Shown: positions 49,237 through 60,582 of the stretch, one piece after another | Layout of the letters: every line of letters starts with the position of its first letter | How positions within the stretch are numbered: the stretch's first letter is position 1 | From: Kosakonia sacchari | Lineage (GTDB): Bacteria > Pseudomonadota > Gammaproteobacteria > Enterobacterales > Enterobacteriaceae | Direction: 5' to 3' | Length of the DNA: 64,000 nucleotides | NCBI GenBank assembly: GCA_900109485.1 | Contig: FOAY01000013.1 | Span: forward strand, 62,001-126,000 | Notes under the pieces: model-generated | Databases searched by the model: none | What the model was told of the DNA's origin: nothing | The model's input: only the letters and a program-made list of their open reading frames with translations | Position numbers and translations under genes: made by a program

Positions 49237-50094
49237 TTAATGTGCGGCATGATCATTACGCAGATAGATAATCCAGTACGTCACGCCGACTAACACCCCG
49301 CCGCCAATGATATTGCCAATCGTGACCGGAATCAGGTTATCGGTAATCACCTTGCTGAGGGTTAACGCCGGGAAGTTATCCGGTGAACTGTGCACCGCCG
49401 CCCAGAAACTTGCCGGGGCGAAATCGCGGATAATGACCGCCAGCGGCAGCAGAAACATATTGGCAATGCTGTGTTCAAAACCGCTGGCGACAAACATGCC
49501 GATCGGCAGCAGCATCGCCATAATCTTGTCCGTCAGCGTATGGCCGGAATAACTGATCCACACCGCCAGGCAGACCATCAGATTACACAACGTCCCGAGG
49601 CACACCGCCTCAATAAAGGTGTGATGCATTTTATGATCGGCGGTTTGCAGCACATTCAGCCCCCACAGGCCGTTGCTGCTCATCGTCTGCCCGGCAAACC
49701 AAATCAGCGCGACAAAAAACAGCGCGCCGACCAGATTGCCGAGATAAACAATGATCCAGTTGCCGATCAGTTGCCGCCAGCTTATCAGGCCGCTGGCTTT
49801 CGCCATTACGGTCAGCACGGTTGAGGTAAAGAGATCCGCGCCGCACACTACCACCAGAATAAGCCCCAGCGAGAAACAGACGCCACCCGCCAGTTTTGCC
49901 AGCGCGGTGGCAGGCGCAGGCCCGCTGGTGACGGTGATATAAAAGACAAAAGCAATCGAGATAAATACGCCCGCCGTTACCGCGAGAAAGAATGACAACT
50001 CTTTCTTCTTGCTGACTTTATACAAACCTGACTGTTCGGCGACTTTTGCCATTTCCGCAGGAAGTCGCAGGTCAAACGCGTTGCCGGTATCCAT
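49237..50094 (-). CDS. focB: Formate channel FocB (FNT family)
   Basis: A pentameric inner-membrane formate channel of the FNT family, 285 residues, six helices. The ATG at 50094 is chosen for its AGGAG; the frame is open eight codons further. The conserved SNGLWGLNVLQTADHKMHHTF, LCNLMVCLAVW and GFEHSIANMF motifs are present. The name focB rather than focA follows from its place right after hyfR, as in E. coli. It should supply formate to the hydrogenlyase-2 encoded upstream. Confidence 0.93.
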   Translation of the reverse strand: MDTGNAFDLRLPAEMAKVAEQSGLYKVSKKKELSFFLAVTAGVFISIAFVFYITVTSGPAPATALAKLAGGVCFSLGLILVVVCGADLFTSTVLTVMAKASGLISWRQLIGNWIIVYLGNLVGALFFVALIWFAGQTMSSNGLWGLNVLQTADHKMHHTFIEAVCLGTLCNLMVCLAVWISYSGHTLTDKIMAMLLPIGMFVASGFEHSIANMFLLPLAVIIRDFAPASFWAAVHSSPDNFPALTLSKVITDNLIPVTIGNIIGGGVLVGVTYWIIYLRNDHAAH

Positions 50095-50217
50095 TTGATT
50101 CTCCTGATGCAATGTCAATGAAGGCGTGGCTTCAGGCCACTCGCCGTCATATGCATAGCCCGTACCAGACGGGGCAGAAGAATCAGCGGGAAAGTGTCAA
50201 CCCGTTCACAAAAATGA

Positions 50218-52167
50218 TCACAGCACTTCGCGTACCGCAATACCGAGGCGCTGCATGCGCGATAACAGCGTGGTGCGCTTCATACCAAGCCGCGCCGCCG
50301 CGCCGCGAGGGCCAGCAACGATGCCGTTGGTTTCGCGCAGAATCTGAATAATGCGCGCCCGCTCCTCTTCGTCATTTTCCGGCGGTTCGGGGTGCATCAT
50401 CTCCGCCACTTTCGGCAGCGGGAAGGGGAAAGGATCGTGAACCACCGGCTGCACCATACTGACCGGCTGCGCATTGAGGTGCAGATTCAGCGTGTTATCG
50501 CGTGAGAGCAGCACCGCGCGCTCAATCACGTTCTCCAGCTCACGGACGTTACCGGGCCATTCGTAGCGCATTAACTGGCGGAGAGTCTCGGCCGGGATGG
50601 TATCAATGGTGCGGTTCAGGCGACGCGCCAGTTTCTGCGTGAAATAGCGCGCCAGCAGCGGAATATCATCCGGGCGCTCGCGCAGCGGCGGCAGCACCAG
50701 AGGGAAGACATTCAGGCGATAAAAGAGATCGTTGCGAAACTCGCGGTCGATCACCATCTGGCGCAGATCGCGGTTGGTGGCGGCGATCACCCGCACATTC
50801 ACCGGAATGGTCCGGTTGCCGCCAATGCGTTCAATCTCGCGCTCCTGCAATACGCGCAGCAGTTTGGGTTGCAGTTCAAGCGGCATATCGCCGATCTCAT
50901 CGAGGAACAGCGTGCCCTCATCGGCCATTTCAAAGCGTCCGCGGTGCGTGTTAATCGCGCCGGTAAAGGCGCCTTTATCGTGACCAAACAGTTCGCTTTC
51001 CAGCAGGCTGGAGGGGATCGCGGCACAGTTGATTTTCACCAGCGGTTTATCTTTACGCGGGCTCATCTGATGCAGCGCGCGGGCGATGATCTCTTTCCCG
51101 GTACCGGTTTCGCCGAGGATCAGCACCGTGCTGTCGCTCAGGGCGACAATATTGACTTGCTGGAGCACATCGCGCATCGCATCGCTCTGGTAAATAATGT
51201 CGCCAAAACTCTGGCTGGAGGCGATCTGCTCGTTGAGCTGGCGGTTTTCGCTGTTCAGATTCTCTTTCAGGTGGATAACTTTGCGGTACGCGTCGGCATT
51301 ATCGACGGCGATACCAATTCTGTCGGCGATCTGCTGTAACAATCGACAATTTTGTTCGCTGAAAACGGATGCCTCGTGGTGCGCCAGTAGCAGCACGCCC
51401 GTTGACTGGTGGCTGTAGGCCAGCGGCAAAATAAACACCGTGTTCAGCCCCTGCAGCGCCAGTTGGCTGAGCACCGTATCGCTGTGCCACAGCGCCGCAT
51501 CCTGATCCTGCTGGAGCAGCGCGCCGCGATGCTCATTCAGTGCGGCGAGCAACACCGGGCTTTCACTGCGTAGCGGGAATCGCTCCGTTTCTGGCGGGCA
51601 ACTGGGAAAATGGGTGACGTGGCAGTTAAGCTGGTGTGAATGCAGCGTATCGCGCAGCACCATGCGAATATTATCGATGCCGAAAAAGCGGTGGATCTCC
51701 TGCGAAACATCTGCCACCAGATCGTCAAGATCGAGGTGCGACAGCACCGAGTTAGTGATGTCCACCAGCACCCGGTGGTGATCGCGCTCTTCGCGCAACG
51801 CCGTGACTGACTGGCGGAGTTTTTCGCTCGCCAGCATCTCCTCCAGCGCCTGCGTCGCCAGCCGCGTCAGCCAGGCAAACAGCGCATTCTCTTGCGGGCT
51901 GAAAGTGCCGCCGTCGGTGCGCACAAAGCGCAGTTCCGCCACGTCGCTGCCTTCCAGCAGCACCACATGCAGCGAACTGTCGCTGATTGTGCCGCCGTAT
52001 TCGGCCGTGCAAAACGCCGCGCTGCCGTCATCAAAACAGCGCCAGAAAGGGGCGTTATTGAGACGTAATTCAATAAATTGCACGGGGCTGAAGGGGGGCG
52101 GCAGGGGGATAAACGCCTGAAGAAGTGAAGCCTTATCATTCTGTTCCAGCAACTGCTGTAAGATCAT
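50218..52167 (-). CDS. hyfR: Sigma-54-dependent activator HyfR
   Basis: A formate-responsive type activator similar to FhlA, 649 residues. The N-terminal half (to about 330) holds GAF-like sensor domains. The central AAA+ domain has Walker [10 protein letters not shown], the sigma-54 contact loop GAFTGA, Walker [11 protein letters not shown] and the arginine finger region [11 protein letters not shown] Fis-type helix-turn-helix ends the protein ([20 protein letters not shown]). It should activate the sigma-54 promoter in front of hyfA. It lies 279 bases after hyfJ and may have its own promoter. Confidence 0.95.
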   Translation of the reverse strand: MILQQLLEQNDKASLLQAFIPLPPPFSPVQFIELRLNNAPFWRCFDDGSAAFCTAEYGGTISDSSLHVVLLEGSDVAELRFVRTDGGTFSPQENALFAWLTRLATQALEEMLASEKLRQSVTALREERDHHRVLVDITNSVLSHLDLDDLVADVSQEIHRFFGIDNIRMVLRDTLHSHQLNCHVTHFPSCPPETERFPLRSESPVLLAALNEHRGALLQQDQDAALWHSDTVLSQLALQGLNTVFILPLAYSHQSTGVLLLAHHEASVFSEQNCRLLQQIADRIGIAVDNADAYRKVIHLKENLNSENRQLNEQIASSQSFGDIIYQSDAMRDVLQQVNIVALSDSTVLILGETGTGKEIIARALHQMSPRKDKPLVKINCAAIPSSLLESELFGHDKGAFTGAINTHRGRFEMADEGTLFLDEIGDMPLELQPKLLRVLQEREIERIGGNRTIPVNVRVIAATNRDLRQMVIDREFRNDLFYRLNVFPLVLPPLRERPDDIPLLARYFTQKLARRLNRTIDTIPAETLRQLMRYEWPGNVRELENVIERAVLLSRDNTLNLHLNAQPVSMVQPVVHDPFPFPLPKVAEMMHPEPPENDEEERARIIQILRETNGIVAGPRGAAARLGMKRTTLLSRMQRLGIAVREVL

Positions 52168-52446
52168 GGATACGTCGCCCTTCCAGATTTAGCGAGCGTC
52201 ATTTATGCCGCAGGTGCGTTGCCTTTCCTTGCCTGGCTCAGTGACTGGCTGATGCCAGATTCGCTGCGTTTTCCCTGACTGCAACCTGAATGACCTGCTA
52301 AAAAGCATGCAAATAAACGCAGTTTTCTCACCAGTTAACCGGTTTTCACTGTTGTTATGTCCTCGGACGTAAAAACCAGCACAAGGGTACAATACCCCTC
52401 TAATTTGTAATGTTACAGGCTTCACGTATAAACAAGGTGAATGAAA
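52168..52446. other. hyfJ-hyfR spacer
   Basis: 279 bases, more AT-rich than the flanks, without a credible gene. It probably holds a promoter for hyfR; I could not assign one with confidence. Confidence 0.45.
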
Positions 52447-52860
52447 TTAATCCACCCGGCGCACCATTAAATAGAGTGCCGGTTCGTGGGCCATATCCTG
52501 TAAGTGTTGTAATAGCTGGCGGCTCCAGCCGCGCCAGGGCTCCGCCGCCGTTTTGGCCAGCCGGGCGAAATCGGGCGCCAGCAGATTGACATGGCTGGCG
52601 TCGATGACAATTTCGCCGAAGGTGAGCAGGCCCTGCATTTTGCGCCGCGCGTCGGCATCTTCCATCAGCGCCAGCCACTGTTGATAGGCGTCCAGCGGGC
52701 AGGCCAGCGCGACGTTGAGGCAATCGATCACCCCAACGTGATGACCAATAGCCAGCGAGTAGTACATCACCTGGCGGCTTTTCTCCTCCAGTTCAACGCT
52801 GTCATCGACAAACTTTTGCCGCAGCGCCCAGAACATCACCTGCGCGGTTTGCTCAGACAT
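52447..52860 (-). CDS. hyfJ: Hydrogenase-4 maturation-type protein HyfJ
   Basis: 137 residues from the ATG at 52860, the E. coli HyfJ length; the frame is open six codons further. It belongs to the HycH/HyfJ family: [22 protein letters not shown]-type N-terminal part and [14 protein letters not shown]. HycH is needed for maturation of hydrogenase 3, so an equivalent role for hydrogenase 4 is inferred. The start lies inside the last codons of hyfI (8-base overlap), with a GGAG in hyfI as ribosome site. Confidence 0.93.
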   Translation of the reverse strand: MSEQTAQVMFWALRQKFVDDSVELEEKSRQVMYYSLAIGHHVGVIDCLNVALACPLDAYQQWLALMEDADARRKMQGLLTFGEIVIDASHVNLLAPDFARLAKTAAEPWRGWSRQLLQHLQDMAHEPALYLMVRRVD

Positions 52861-53629
52861 GGTGGCGCTCCAGCTCACTCATTAATTGCTGCACGATCAC
52901 CGTCAGCCTCGGATCCGCTGCCTGTTGCAGCCAGGCATTCACCCGTGCTGCGCGCTGGCCGATCTCGCCTTCGCTCAGCAAGGCAAAAAGATGATCGACG
53001 ATTTCTCGCCCCTGGCGATACCCCGCCAGTTGTCGCGCCTGGCGCTCAAGGGTCACGCGCAGCGCCAGCGGCAGAGCAGGCCAGTTGACGCTGGCCGTTT
53101 CGTTTGGTGTCTGGATATGGTCAACCGCGTGCAGTTTCTGCTCCAGCAGGCCCAGTGCTACCGCGAAACCATGAATGGTGGCCGCAGGCGTCGGCGGGCA
53201 GCCGGGGATCCAGACATCAATCGGCACGATGGTGTCGCTGCCACCCCACACGCAGTAAAGATCGTGGAAAATCCCGCCGCCGACGCCGCATGCGCCGTAG
53301 GAGATAGCAATTTTATGATCGGGCGCGGCATCCCAGGCGCGCAGTGCGGGCATGCGCATCGCGCGGGTCACCGCGCCGGTAAACAGCAAAATGTCGGCGT
53401 GACGCGGCGAAGCCACCACTTTGATGCCAAAGCGCTCGGCGTCGAACAGCGGCGTAATGGCAGCGAAAATCTCGATTTCACAGCCGTTGCAGCCGCCGCA
53501 ATCCACGCGATAAACATAGGCGGAACGCTGGATATCGCGCAGCAGAAGCTGTTTGATTTTTTGCGCTGACTCATCAAGCTGCACCGGCTGGCTGACGTGC
53601 TGCGACAGTATCTTCAGGTCGGAACTCAT
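52853..53629 (-). CDS. hyfI: Hydrogenase-4 small subunit HyfI
   Basis: The Ni-Fe hydrogenase small-subunit-like (NuoB-like) protein that holds the proximal 4Fe-4S cluster: [24 protein letters not shown] and PGCPPTP provide the cysteines. 258 residues, a few longer than E. coli. It overlaps hyfH by four bases and hyfJ by eight. It pairs with the catalytic HyfG on the cytosolic arm of the complex. Confidence 0.97.
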   Translation of the reverse strand: MSSDLKILSQHVSQPVQLDESAQKIKQLLLRDIQRSAYVYRVDCGGCNGCEIEIFAAITPLFDAERFGIKVVASPRHADILLFTGAVTRAMRMPALRAWDAAPDHKIAISYGACGVGGGIFHDLYCVWGGSDTIVPIDVWIPGCPPTPAATIHGFAVALGLLEQKLHAVDHIQTPNETASVNWPALPLALRVTLERQARQLAGYRQGREIVDHLFALLSEGEIGQRAARVNAWLQQAADPRLTVIVQQLMSELERHHV

Positions 53630-54174
53630 GCTTGCTCCTCAAGATAGTAATGAACGTTGGTGCTGTTGTGGTGTTCCAGAGCGGCGCGACGCCGACAGGC
53701 CGGGCAGATGCACGCCTGTGCGCGCAGGGAATCGGCCAGTTGCGGGTTGTTCTGGCTGAGTGTCAGCAGTTCAACCGCCAGCGCGACCGATTTTTCCGGC
53801 GCGAAAGGCACGCCGCATTCGGTGCAGTGCTGCAAACGAAATGTCGCGCGCACATATAAATCGGCTTTGCGGGTGACCGCCAGTTCAAACTCTTCCGACA
53901 AGTGGATCGCCCGCGTCGGGCACACCTCTTCGCAACGGCCGCAGTAAATGCAGCGGCCAATAAACAACTGCCAGACGCGGCGGTTTTCCTCCGGCGTGGT
54001 TTCCATGGTCAGTGCATTTGCCGGGCAGGCGGTGGTGCAGGCACCGCAGGCAATGCATTGCAGCGGATCCAGTTCGGGTTTACCGCGAAAACCGGGGCAC
54101 ACCTCCAGCGGCGCAAACGGGTATTTCACCGTGGGTTCGCCCGCCCTGAGAATGGTCTTCAACAATTTCAGCAT
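53626..54174 (-). CDS. hyfH: Hydrogenase-4 iron-sulfur subunit HyfH
   Basis: A NuoI-like electron transfer protein, 182 residues, with two 4Fe-4S motifs [16 protein letters not shown] and [17 protein letters not shown] further C-terminal Cys set (HCTEC and CPAC) may bind another metal, as in HycF. It connects the small subunit to the formate dehydrogenase side. It starts 11 bases after hyfG. Confidence 0.96.
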   Translation of the reverse strand: MLKLLKTILRAGEPTVKYPFAPLEVCPGFRGKPELDPLQCIACGACTTACPANALTMETTPEENRRVWQLFIGRCIYCGRCEEVCPTRAIHLSEEFELAVTRKADLYVRATFRLQHCTECGVPFAPEKSVALAVELLTLSQNNPQLADSLRAQACICPACRRRAALEHHNSTNVHYYLEEQA

Positions 54175-54185
54175 CGTTTCTTTCC

Positions 54186-55919
54186 TTACTTCAGCGGCGA
54201 GTGGCGACGTTCAATGCCGTAACGTTCGATCTCTTTATAGGGCACGGTCGTCGATTTACGTTTACGCACATCAACCAGCGTGACGCGGTCCGTGCACGAG
54301 TAGCAGGGATCGAGGCTGCCGATAATCAGCGGCGCGTCGGAAACGGTGTTGCCGCGCAGCATATAGCGCAGCACCGGCCAGTTGGCGTAGGTGGCTGCAC
54401 GGCAGCGCCAGCGGTAGAGCTTCTGGTTGTCGCCGAGCATGCTCCAGTGCACATCTTCCCCGCGCGGTGCTTCAACATAACCGAGCGCGAATTTATGCGG
54501 CTGATAGCTGAAGCCTTCGGTCAGCAGCGGCGTATCCGGCAGGTTATCGAGGCCAAATTCAATCATCGCCAGCGAATCAAACACCTCTTTTACCCGCACC
54601 ATGAGGCGCGAGAAGACATCGCCATCCGGCCAGGTGAACAGGGTTTTCGGCAGGTTGCCGTAGTCGGCGTAAGGGTGATCGAAGCGCAGATCGCGGGCGA
54701 AACCGCTGCCGCGAATCAGCGGCCCCACCGGGCTGAAATCCCGTGCGACCTGGCGGTCAAGAATGCCGACGCCCTGGGTGCGTTGCGCCATGTTCGGCGT
54801 CGAGAGCAGCATATCCACCAGTTGCGTCACTTCGGCGCGCATCTCTTTCACCAGTTGGATGGTCTTCACGCGTTGCTCTTTTAGGATGTCGCGGCGGATA
54901 CCGCCAATCAGGTTCAGACCGTAGGTTTTGCGCGAGCCGGTCAGCAGCTCCGCCATGGTCATCGACTTCTCGCGGATGCGGAAAAACTGCATAAACCCGG
55001 TGTCGAAACCGACAAAGTGGCTGGAAAGGCCAATGTTAAGCAGGTGGCTGTGCAGTCGCTCCACTTCCAGCAATACCGAGCGGATGGTGTGCGCACGCTG
55101 CGGCACCACAATGCCCAGTGCGTTCTCCACGGAAGTGGTGTAAGCGACGCTGTGGGCAAAGCCGCAAATGCCGCAGACGCGATCCGAAAGGAAGGTGACT
55201 TCGTTATAGCCCATACGGGTTTCCGCCAGCTTCTCCATGCCGCGATGCACATAGAACAGACGGTAATCGGCATCGACAATCCGCTCACCATCGACAAACA
55301 GACGGAAGTGACCTGGTTCGTCAGAAGTGATATGCAGCGGGCCAATCGGCACGATGCGCGCAGAATTGCCGCCATCATTGATAAAGGTGTAATTCTCCGT
55401 GTCGCTGGTCGGTTCCGGGCGCAGGCGATAATCCATGGTGTCTTTGCGCAGCGGATGCAGATCGTCCGGCCAGTCGTCCGGTAAAACCAGACGGCGTTGA
55501 TCCGGCAGGCCGACCGGGATCAGCCCGTACATATCGCGGATCTCCCGTTCGCCCCATACGGCGGCGGGCACGCGCGGCGTCACCGACGGGAATTCCCGCG
55601 TATTGGCATCAACCAGCGCTTTCACCACGATCCAGCACTTTTCTGCCCCTTCCATCGACAGCGCGTAATAGACCGCGTAATGGCCGTTCAGGCTGCGCTC
55701 GTCGTTGCCAAACAGTACCGGCAACCAGCCGTCATGCTGGTAATAGAGATAGTGAACAATCTCCGGCAACAGGTTGATTTTCACCGTAATGGTGACTTGT
55801 TCGAAGGTCTGGCGTTCTTCTTCCAGCACCGCGCCGGGAAACTGCATTTTCAACGTCGCAAGGCAGGCATTGCCGCGCGGCTGCTGGTGATTCACGCTTG
55901 CTAAATAACTCACTTTCAC
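54186..55919 (-). CDS. hyfG: Hydrogenase-4 large subunit HyfG
   Basis: A fusion of a NuoC-like N-terminal domain (to about residue 165) and a NuoD-like catalytic domain. The Ni-Fe ligands are [11 protein letters not shown] and DPCYSCTDR, both intact, so hydrogen chemistry is retained. 577 residues versus 571 in E. coli. The start overlaps the hyfF stop by four bases. Confidence 0.97.
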   Translation of the reverse strand: MKVSYLASVNHQQPRGNACLATLKMQFPGAVLEEERQTFEQVTITVKINLLPEIVHYLYYQHDGWLPVLFGNDERSLNGHYAVYYALSMEGAEKCWIVVKALVDANTREFPSVTPRVPAAVWGEREIRDMYGLIPVGLPDQRRLVLPDDWPDDLHPLRKDTMDYRLRPEPTSDTENYTFINDGGNSARIVPIGPLHITSDEPGHFRLFVDGERIVDADYRLFYVHRGMEKLAETRMGYNEVTFLSDRVCGICGFAHSVAYTTSVENALGIVVPQRAHTIRSVLLEVERLHSHLLNIGLSSHFVGFDTGFMQFFRIREKSMTMAELLTGSRKTYGLNLIGGIRRDILKEQRVKTIQLVKEMRAEVTQLVDMLLSTPNMAQRTQGVGILDRQVARDFSPVGPLIRGSGFARDLRFDHPYADYGNLPKTLFTWPDGDVFSRLMVRVKEVFDSLAMIEFGLDNLPDTPLLTEGFSYQPHKFALGYVEAPRGEDVHWSMLGDNQKLYRWRCRAATYANWPVLRYMLRGNTVSDAPLIIGSLDPCYSCTDRVTLVDVRKRKSTTVPYKEIERYGIERRHSPLK

Positions 55920-57499
55920 TCTCCCTGGACGTGCGATGGTGTTGCCGATGTGGCGGTCGTCTCAAACGTGGCCCACAGCCAGCTCAGCCGGGTGGGGTGC
56001 TCATCGTCGCCGGACAGTACGATGCTCGATGCACCGGCCAGCAAACGGCTGACCGGCTGCGGAATATGGGTGCCCATCACCAGCATCATCACCAGTAACA
56101 GCACCATCGGAACGGTGGTCAGCCAGCCCAGTTCACCGCTGGCAACCTGCTGCGGCGGCGTGGCGAACAGTACTTTGGCGACCATGCGCACCAGCCCGCC
56201 AAGCACCAGCGTCAGCAGCAACAGCAGCACCAGCGTTACCACCAGATGCTCAGCCGCCAGCCCGGCGGTGACGGTCATAAATTCACTGAGGAAGATGTTG
56301 AATGGCGGCATACCGCCGAGCGCCAGCGCACCGCCGCCAAGCAGCACGGCAGTCAGCGGCATCACTTTCAACATGCCGCACACCACATCCATATTGCGGG
56401 TGCCGTACTTCAGCAGCACATTGCCGGAGCCGCAGAACAGCAGCGTTTTGGCGAGGCTGTGATTCAGGGTATGCAGCAGCGCGGCGAAGATGCCGAGCGG
56501 CCCGCCGATGCCGAGCGCCACCGCCACCAGCCCCATATTTTCCACGCTGGAGTAGGCCAGCAGGCGTTTCATATCCTGCTGAACCAGGATGAAGAAGGCG
56601 GCAACGCCAACCGACAGCATGCCGAACACCAGCAGTAGCGTATTCGGGAAGCTGTCGCCAATGGCGTGACAAATAATGATGTAGTAACGAATCAGCACCA
56701 GCAGCGCGCAGTTGAGCAGCACCGCCGAGAGCAGGGCGCTCACCGGGCTGGGCGCTTCGCTGTGCGCATCCGGCAGCCAGGCGTGCATCGGGAAGAGACC
56801 GGTTTTCGTCCCAAAACCGATCAGCACAAAGACAAAAGCCAGCACCATTAATGTCGGGTCGAGTTTGCTGCTCTCTTTCAGCACTTCCGTCCAGAAAATG
56901 GCGTGATCCGGCTCGGCCATAAAGCTGGCGGCATTGGCGTACACCAGCACGGTGCCGAACAGACCAAACGCCACGCCAACGGTACAGATGATGATGTATT
57001 TCCACGCCGCTTCCAGCGAGGAGCGCTGACCGTAAATACCCACCAGAAATGCCGAGCTGAGGGTGGTGGCTTCAATTGCCGCCCACATCACAATCAGGTT
57101 GTTGCTGGTCACGACCAGTAACATGGTGAACAGGAACAGATGAAAGAAACCGTAGTAGTAACAGAGCGTGGATACGCTGATCTCCCCGTGATCGACTTCA
57201 TGGCGCATATAGCCAATCGAATACAGCCCGGTGAGAAAACCGATAATCCCCAGCAGCGACAAAAATAGACCGCTGAGGCTATCGATGTGCAGCCAGCGGT
57301 GCGCGCCGAAAATTTCCCCTTCCTGCACCGCTTCCGCCACCGTCCACAATGCGACAATCAGTAACAGCGTAATGCCCAGTGAGTGCACCACCGTGACCAG
57401 CGTCCGCGCCGCATTCCCGCTCAACCGGCAGGCAAAGCAGATCGCAGAGACAACCAGCGGCGTCAACAGCAACAGCGTGAACATCAATGCATGACTCAT
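55916..57499 (-). CDS. hyfF: Hydrogenase-4 membrane subunit HyfF (antiporter-like)
   Basis: A NuoL/M/N-type proton-translocating subunit with about 14 helices, 527 residues. Typical antiporter motifs: [18 protein letters not shown] (with a Glu in the helix), [29 protein letters not shown] (Lys and His) and [11 protein letters not shown]. This is one of the three antiporter-like subunits that set Hyf apart from Hyc. It lies four bases downstream of hyfE. Confidence 0.97.
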   Translation of the reverse strand: MSHALMFTLLLLTPLVVSAICFACRLSGNAARTLVTVVHSLGITLLLIVALWTVAEAVQEGEIFGAHRWLHIDSLSGLFLSLLGIIGFLTGLYSIGYMRHEVDHGEISVSTLCYYYGFFHLFLFTMLLVVTSNNLIVMWAAIEATTLSSAFLVGIYGQRSSLEAAWKYIIICTVGVAFGLFGTVLVYANAASFMAEPDHAIFWTEVLKESSKLDPTLMVLAFVFVLIGFGTKTGLFPMHAWLPDAHSEAPSPVSALLSAVLLNCALLVLIRYYIIICHAIGDSFPNTLLLVFGMLSVGVAAFFILVQQDMKRLLAYSSVENMGLVAVALGIGGPLGIFAALLHTLNHSLAKTLLFCGSGNVLLKYGTRNMDVVCGMLKVMPLTAVLLGGGALALGGMPPFNIFLSEFMTVTAGLAAEHLVVTLVLLLLLTLVLGGLVRMVAKVLFATPPQQVASGELGWLTTVPMVLLLVMMLVMGTHIPQPVSRLLAGASSIVLSGDDEHPTRLSWLWATFETTATSATPSHVQGE

Positions 57500-57503
57500 G
57501 GTA

Positions 57504-58154
57504 TTACCCCTTCAGCGCCGTAAGGTTGTTAACATCCAGCGTGCCGTGGGTGCGCCAGATTTTCCTTGCCAGCAGCGTCATCACAATCACAGCGAAAATG
57601 GCATCCGTCGCGATACCGATCTCAACCAGTTCCGGCGCGCGCCAGGCGAGCAGCGCCAGCACCAGATGCGAGCCGTTTTCCATCAGGCAGTAACCGAACA
57701 CCTGGCGCAAAATGTTGCGCTGGCTGATGATGCACAGCAGACCCAGCAGGAAGTGGCCGAGGGCGACGGCGAGCGCCGGTTTAAGCTGGGCGACCATCGG
57801 CAGTTGCACCGGACGGACGACAAACCAGCACAGCAGCACAATGGCGGCGGCCATCAGCACCAGCGTCGCCGGGCCAAACAGCCGTTCCCCTGCGCCATCC
57901 GGCGCCATCTTGCGAAACGCATAGCCCATAATTAGCGGCACCAGCAGCACCTTGGTGAAGAAGGCGCTGAACGACCACATCAGCAGTTGTTCCGCATCCA
58001 GCAGTTGCGACAGCGTGAAAAAGATAGAGACCAGCACCAGTGATTGCAGGGCATACAACCAGCAGGAGACGGAGTAGCGTCTGGCGCAGGTGACCAGCAG
58101 CGAGGTGAACATCATCAGCCCCGCCAGATTGTTAACAAGCAAAGTTCCCGTCAT
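57504..58154 (-). CDS. hyfE: Hydrogenase-4 membrane subunit HyfE
   Basis: A NuoK-like subunit, 216 residues, about six to seven helices. The ATG at 58154 is chosen since it gives [15 protein letters not shown] and the E. coli length, with GGGAG at proper spacing; an ATG one codon earlier is nearly as good. The conserved [23 protein letters not shown] segment is present. HyfE has no counterpart in the Hyc complex. Confidence 0.95.
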   Translation of the reverse strand: MTGTLLVNNLAGLMMFTSLLVTCARRYSVSCWLYALQSLVLVSIFFTLSQLLDAEQLLMWSFSAFFTKVLLVPLIMGYAFRKMAPDGAGERLFGPATLVLMAAAIVLLCWFVVRPVQLPMVAQLKPALAVALGHFLLGLLCIISQRNILRQVFGYCLMENGSHLVLALLAWRAPELVEIGIATDAIFAVIVMTLLARKIWRTHGTLDVNNLTALKG

Positions 58155-58165
58155 CATCGACTCCC

Positions 58166-59605
58166 TTATCCAAGCCACGCCGCAGCAATCACGCTTGAGC
58201 ACAGCGACATCACAATCAGAATGACCAGCACCAGTTTCATCGCCCACGGCAACGGTGCGGCCTGCGCCACCTCTTCACTCGCTTCGCCCGGAACGACGCG
58301 GCCAAACCAGTAGATAAACCAGCCGAAGCTGGCGACCGATTCCACCAGCGCCAGCACCATCACCGGTAGCAGGATCGGGTAGCTATTCGACAGCGCGAAC
58401 CCGGCGGCGAAGAGGGGAAACTTGCTGAAGAAGCCGTTAAACGGCGGAACGCCAGTGATCGCCAGCGCAGCAACGCAAAAGCCGATGCCCGCCAGCGGTA
58501 ACGTACGCATCACCCCGCGCAAACGCGGCAGCAGGCGCGTGCCGCAGCTATAGCTCAGCGCACCGGCGACGAGGAAGAACAGGCTCTTGGCGAAAGCGTG
58601 GTTGAAGATGTAAACAATCCCCGCTTTGAAGGCCAGCGGCGAACCAAAGGTGGAGAGCGACAGCGCGAGGAAGATCCACGCCAGTTGCGAAATGGTCGAC
58701 CATGCCAGCAGCCGCTTCATATCTTTTTGCGGCAGGTACATTAAAAAGCCGTAGACCATCGTGATTGTCGCCATCGTCACGCCGACCCAGCCGATGACAT
58801 GCGGTATCTGTCCACCTTCGGCGATGGCGCGGGCGAAAATATAGACGCCGACTTTCACCATTGACGCGGCGTGTAAGTAAGCGCTCACCGGGGTTGGTGC
58901 TTCCATTGCATCCGGCAGCCAGGCCTGTAACGGCAACTGGGCCGATTTCCCCCAGGCGGCAAACAGAATGCCGCCATACACCAGCAAAGTTGGCGTGCCC
59001 TGCAACTGGCTGATGGCGCTCAGGGCAAAGGTGCCGGTATTGAGGAACAGCGTGGCGGCCGCCAGATATAGTCCCAGCGAACCAACATGAGTTATCAGCA
59101 GCGCTTTCATGGCCGCACGCTGTGATTTTTCGCTCTGGTAATAGCTGATCAACGCCCAGGAACAGCCGCCGGTAATTTCGAAAAACAGCAGTTGTCCCAG
59201 CAACGTTGAAGAGAGCACCAGCCCGGACATCGCGCCGATAAAAATCAGCAAAAACGCGTAGTAGCGGTTGCTGCCATCGTGCGGATGTTCGCGGTTGCCG
59301 CGCGTCAGATAGCCGGTCGAATAGAGCGCCACCAGCAGACCGAGGAACACCACTACAAACAGGATCAGCGTGCTGATGCGATCGACCGTGAGACCAAACA
59401 GCGCTATCTGGCCCGCAGCCAGCAGCGGGATATCCACCGCTTCGCGTCCGGCACTGTAGAAACTGAGCGCCAGCGACAGCGTCGCCGCCGTCGCCAGCAG
59501 GGCAAACAGCGTGGCGAGCTGCGGGGCGGTTCGCCGGGGAGCCAGTGAGACGATCAGCGCGCCGACAAAGGGCAGCAGCAGCGTCGTCAAAGCAAGAGTT
59601 TCCAT
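58166..59605 (-). CDS. hyfD: Hydrogenase-4 membrane subunit HyfD (antiporter-like)
   Basis: A second antiporter-like subunit, 479 residues as in E. coli. Motifs: FFEITGGCSWALISYYQSEKS, WGKSAQLPLQAWLPDAMEAPTPVSAYLHAA (Lys and His of the proton path) and LAWSTISQLAWI. About 14 helices. Together with HyfB and HyfF it should give more proton translocation than in hydrogenlyase-1; this is an inference from complex I homology. Confidence 0.97.
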   Translation of the reverse strand: METLALTTLLLPFVGALIVSLAPRRTAPQLATLFALLATAATLSLALSFYSAGREAVDIPLLAAGQIALFGLTVDRISTLILFVVVFLGLLVALYSTGYLTRGNREHPHDGSNRYYAFLLIFIGAMSGLVLSSTLLGQLLFFEITGGCSWALISYYQSEKSQRAAMKALLITHVGSLGLYLAAATLFLNTGTFALSAISQLQGTPTLLVYGGILFAAWGKSAQLPLQAWLPDAMEAPTPVSAYLHAASMVKVGVYIFARAIAEGGQIPHVIGWVGVTMATITMVYGFLMYLPQKDMKRLLAWSTISQLAWIFLALSLSTFGSPLAFKAGIVYIFNHAFAKSLFFLVAGALSYSCGTRLLPRLRGVMRTLPLAGIGFCVAALAITGVPPFNGFFSKFPLFAAGFALSNSYPILLPVMVLALVESVASFGWFIYWFGRVVPGEASEEVAQAAPLPWAMKLVLVILIVMSLCSSVIAAAWLG

Positions 59606-59621
59606 CGTTTTCCTGTGCTCC

Positions 59622-60569
59622 TTACAGACCGGTTAACCAGAGAACATACGACAGCGCAGCCAGACTGAAGCCGAGCCAGGTAAGGTGATGCGTCAGCAAA
59701 AAGCGTCCGCGCGCCAGCGAGTTCTCCACCAGCGACGCCAGAACGAACACCACCAGCAATTTGATAAGCGTGATAACCAGCGACAGCGCCATCGCGCCGA
59801 TGCTCAGACTGGCGGCATTGCCGAAGGGGAAAAACAGCGCCAGAAACAGCGCGGCCATCACCACCTGTTTCAGCCCGATGCCCCATTTCACCAGCGCCAG
59901 ACCCGCGCCGGAGTATTCGGTCAGCGGCCCTTCCTGCAACTCCTGTTCGGCTTCTGCGACGTCGAAGGGGATTTTGCCCATCTCAATAAAGCAGGCGAAC
60001 CCGCAGGCGAGTAATGCCAGCAGCGTGGCGACCGGTGAGATCCAGCCTGATGCCAGCGTGTTGCTGATGGCGCTGATGTTGGTGGAACCGGCCAGCAGCG
60101 CCAGCACCAACAGCGAAAGGATCAACATCGGCTCCACCAGAATCCCCAGCGTCAGTTCGCGGCTGGCGCCCAGGCCGGAGAAGGGGCTGCCGGTATCAAG
60201 GCCGGAAAGGGCAAAGAAAAAGCGGAACAGCGCAAAGAGATAAATCAGGGTGATCAGATCGCCTGCGCCAGCGAAAGGCGAGGTGCGGATAAACAGCGGT
60301 AATGTCATCGCCACCAGCAACATACTGCTGAGCAGCACCCACGGCATCACGCGGAACATCAGCCCGGAAGAGGCGGGCGCCACCGCCTGGCGTTTCAAAA
60401 GTTTTTGCAGGTCGCGGTAATCCTGCCAGATCCCCGGACCGCGCCTTGAGTGCATGCGGGCGCGGATCTGGCGCGAAATACCGGTAAACAGCGGCGTCAG
60501 CGCCAGCAACAGGGCTGACTGGCAAAGCGCAAACAACCCCAGTGACCACGCAGAAGTCTGTTCTAACAT
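59622..60569 (-). CDS. hyfC: Hydrogenase-4 membrane subunit HyfC
   Basis: A NuoH-like subunit that links the cytosolic hydrogenase arm to the membrane, 315 residues from the ATG at 60569 (E. coli length). The ATG two codons earlier is too close to the GGAGGG, and an upstream start would overlap the hyfB stop. Motifs: RMHSRRGPGIWQDYRDL, SGLDTGSPFSGLGASREL and IEMGKIPFDVAEAEQELQEG are all typical. Confidence 0.96.
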   Translation of the reverse strand: MLEQTSAWSLGLFALCQSALLLALTPLFTGISRQIRARMHSRRGPGIWQDYRDLQKLLKRQAVAPASSGLMFRVMPWVLLSSMLLVAMTLPLFIRTSPFAGAGDLITLIYLFALFRFFFALSGLDTGSPFSGLGASRELTLGILVEPMLILSLLVLALLAGSTNISAISNTLASGWISPVATLLALLACGFACFIEMGKIPFDVAEAEQELQEGPLTEYSGAGLALVKWGIGLKQVVMAALFLALFFPFGNAASLSIGAMALSLVITLIKLLVVFVLASLVENSLARGRFLLTHHLTWLGFSLAALSYVLWLTGL

Positions 60570-60582
60570 CGTCATTCCCTCC

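Noticed and set aside
52189-52425. A 78-codon minus-strand frame in the hyfJ-hyfR gap
   Set aside because: No good start signal or coding character; the gap is better explained as a regulatory region.
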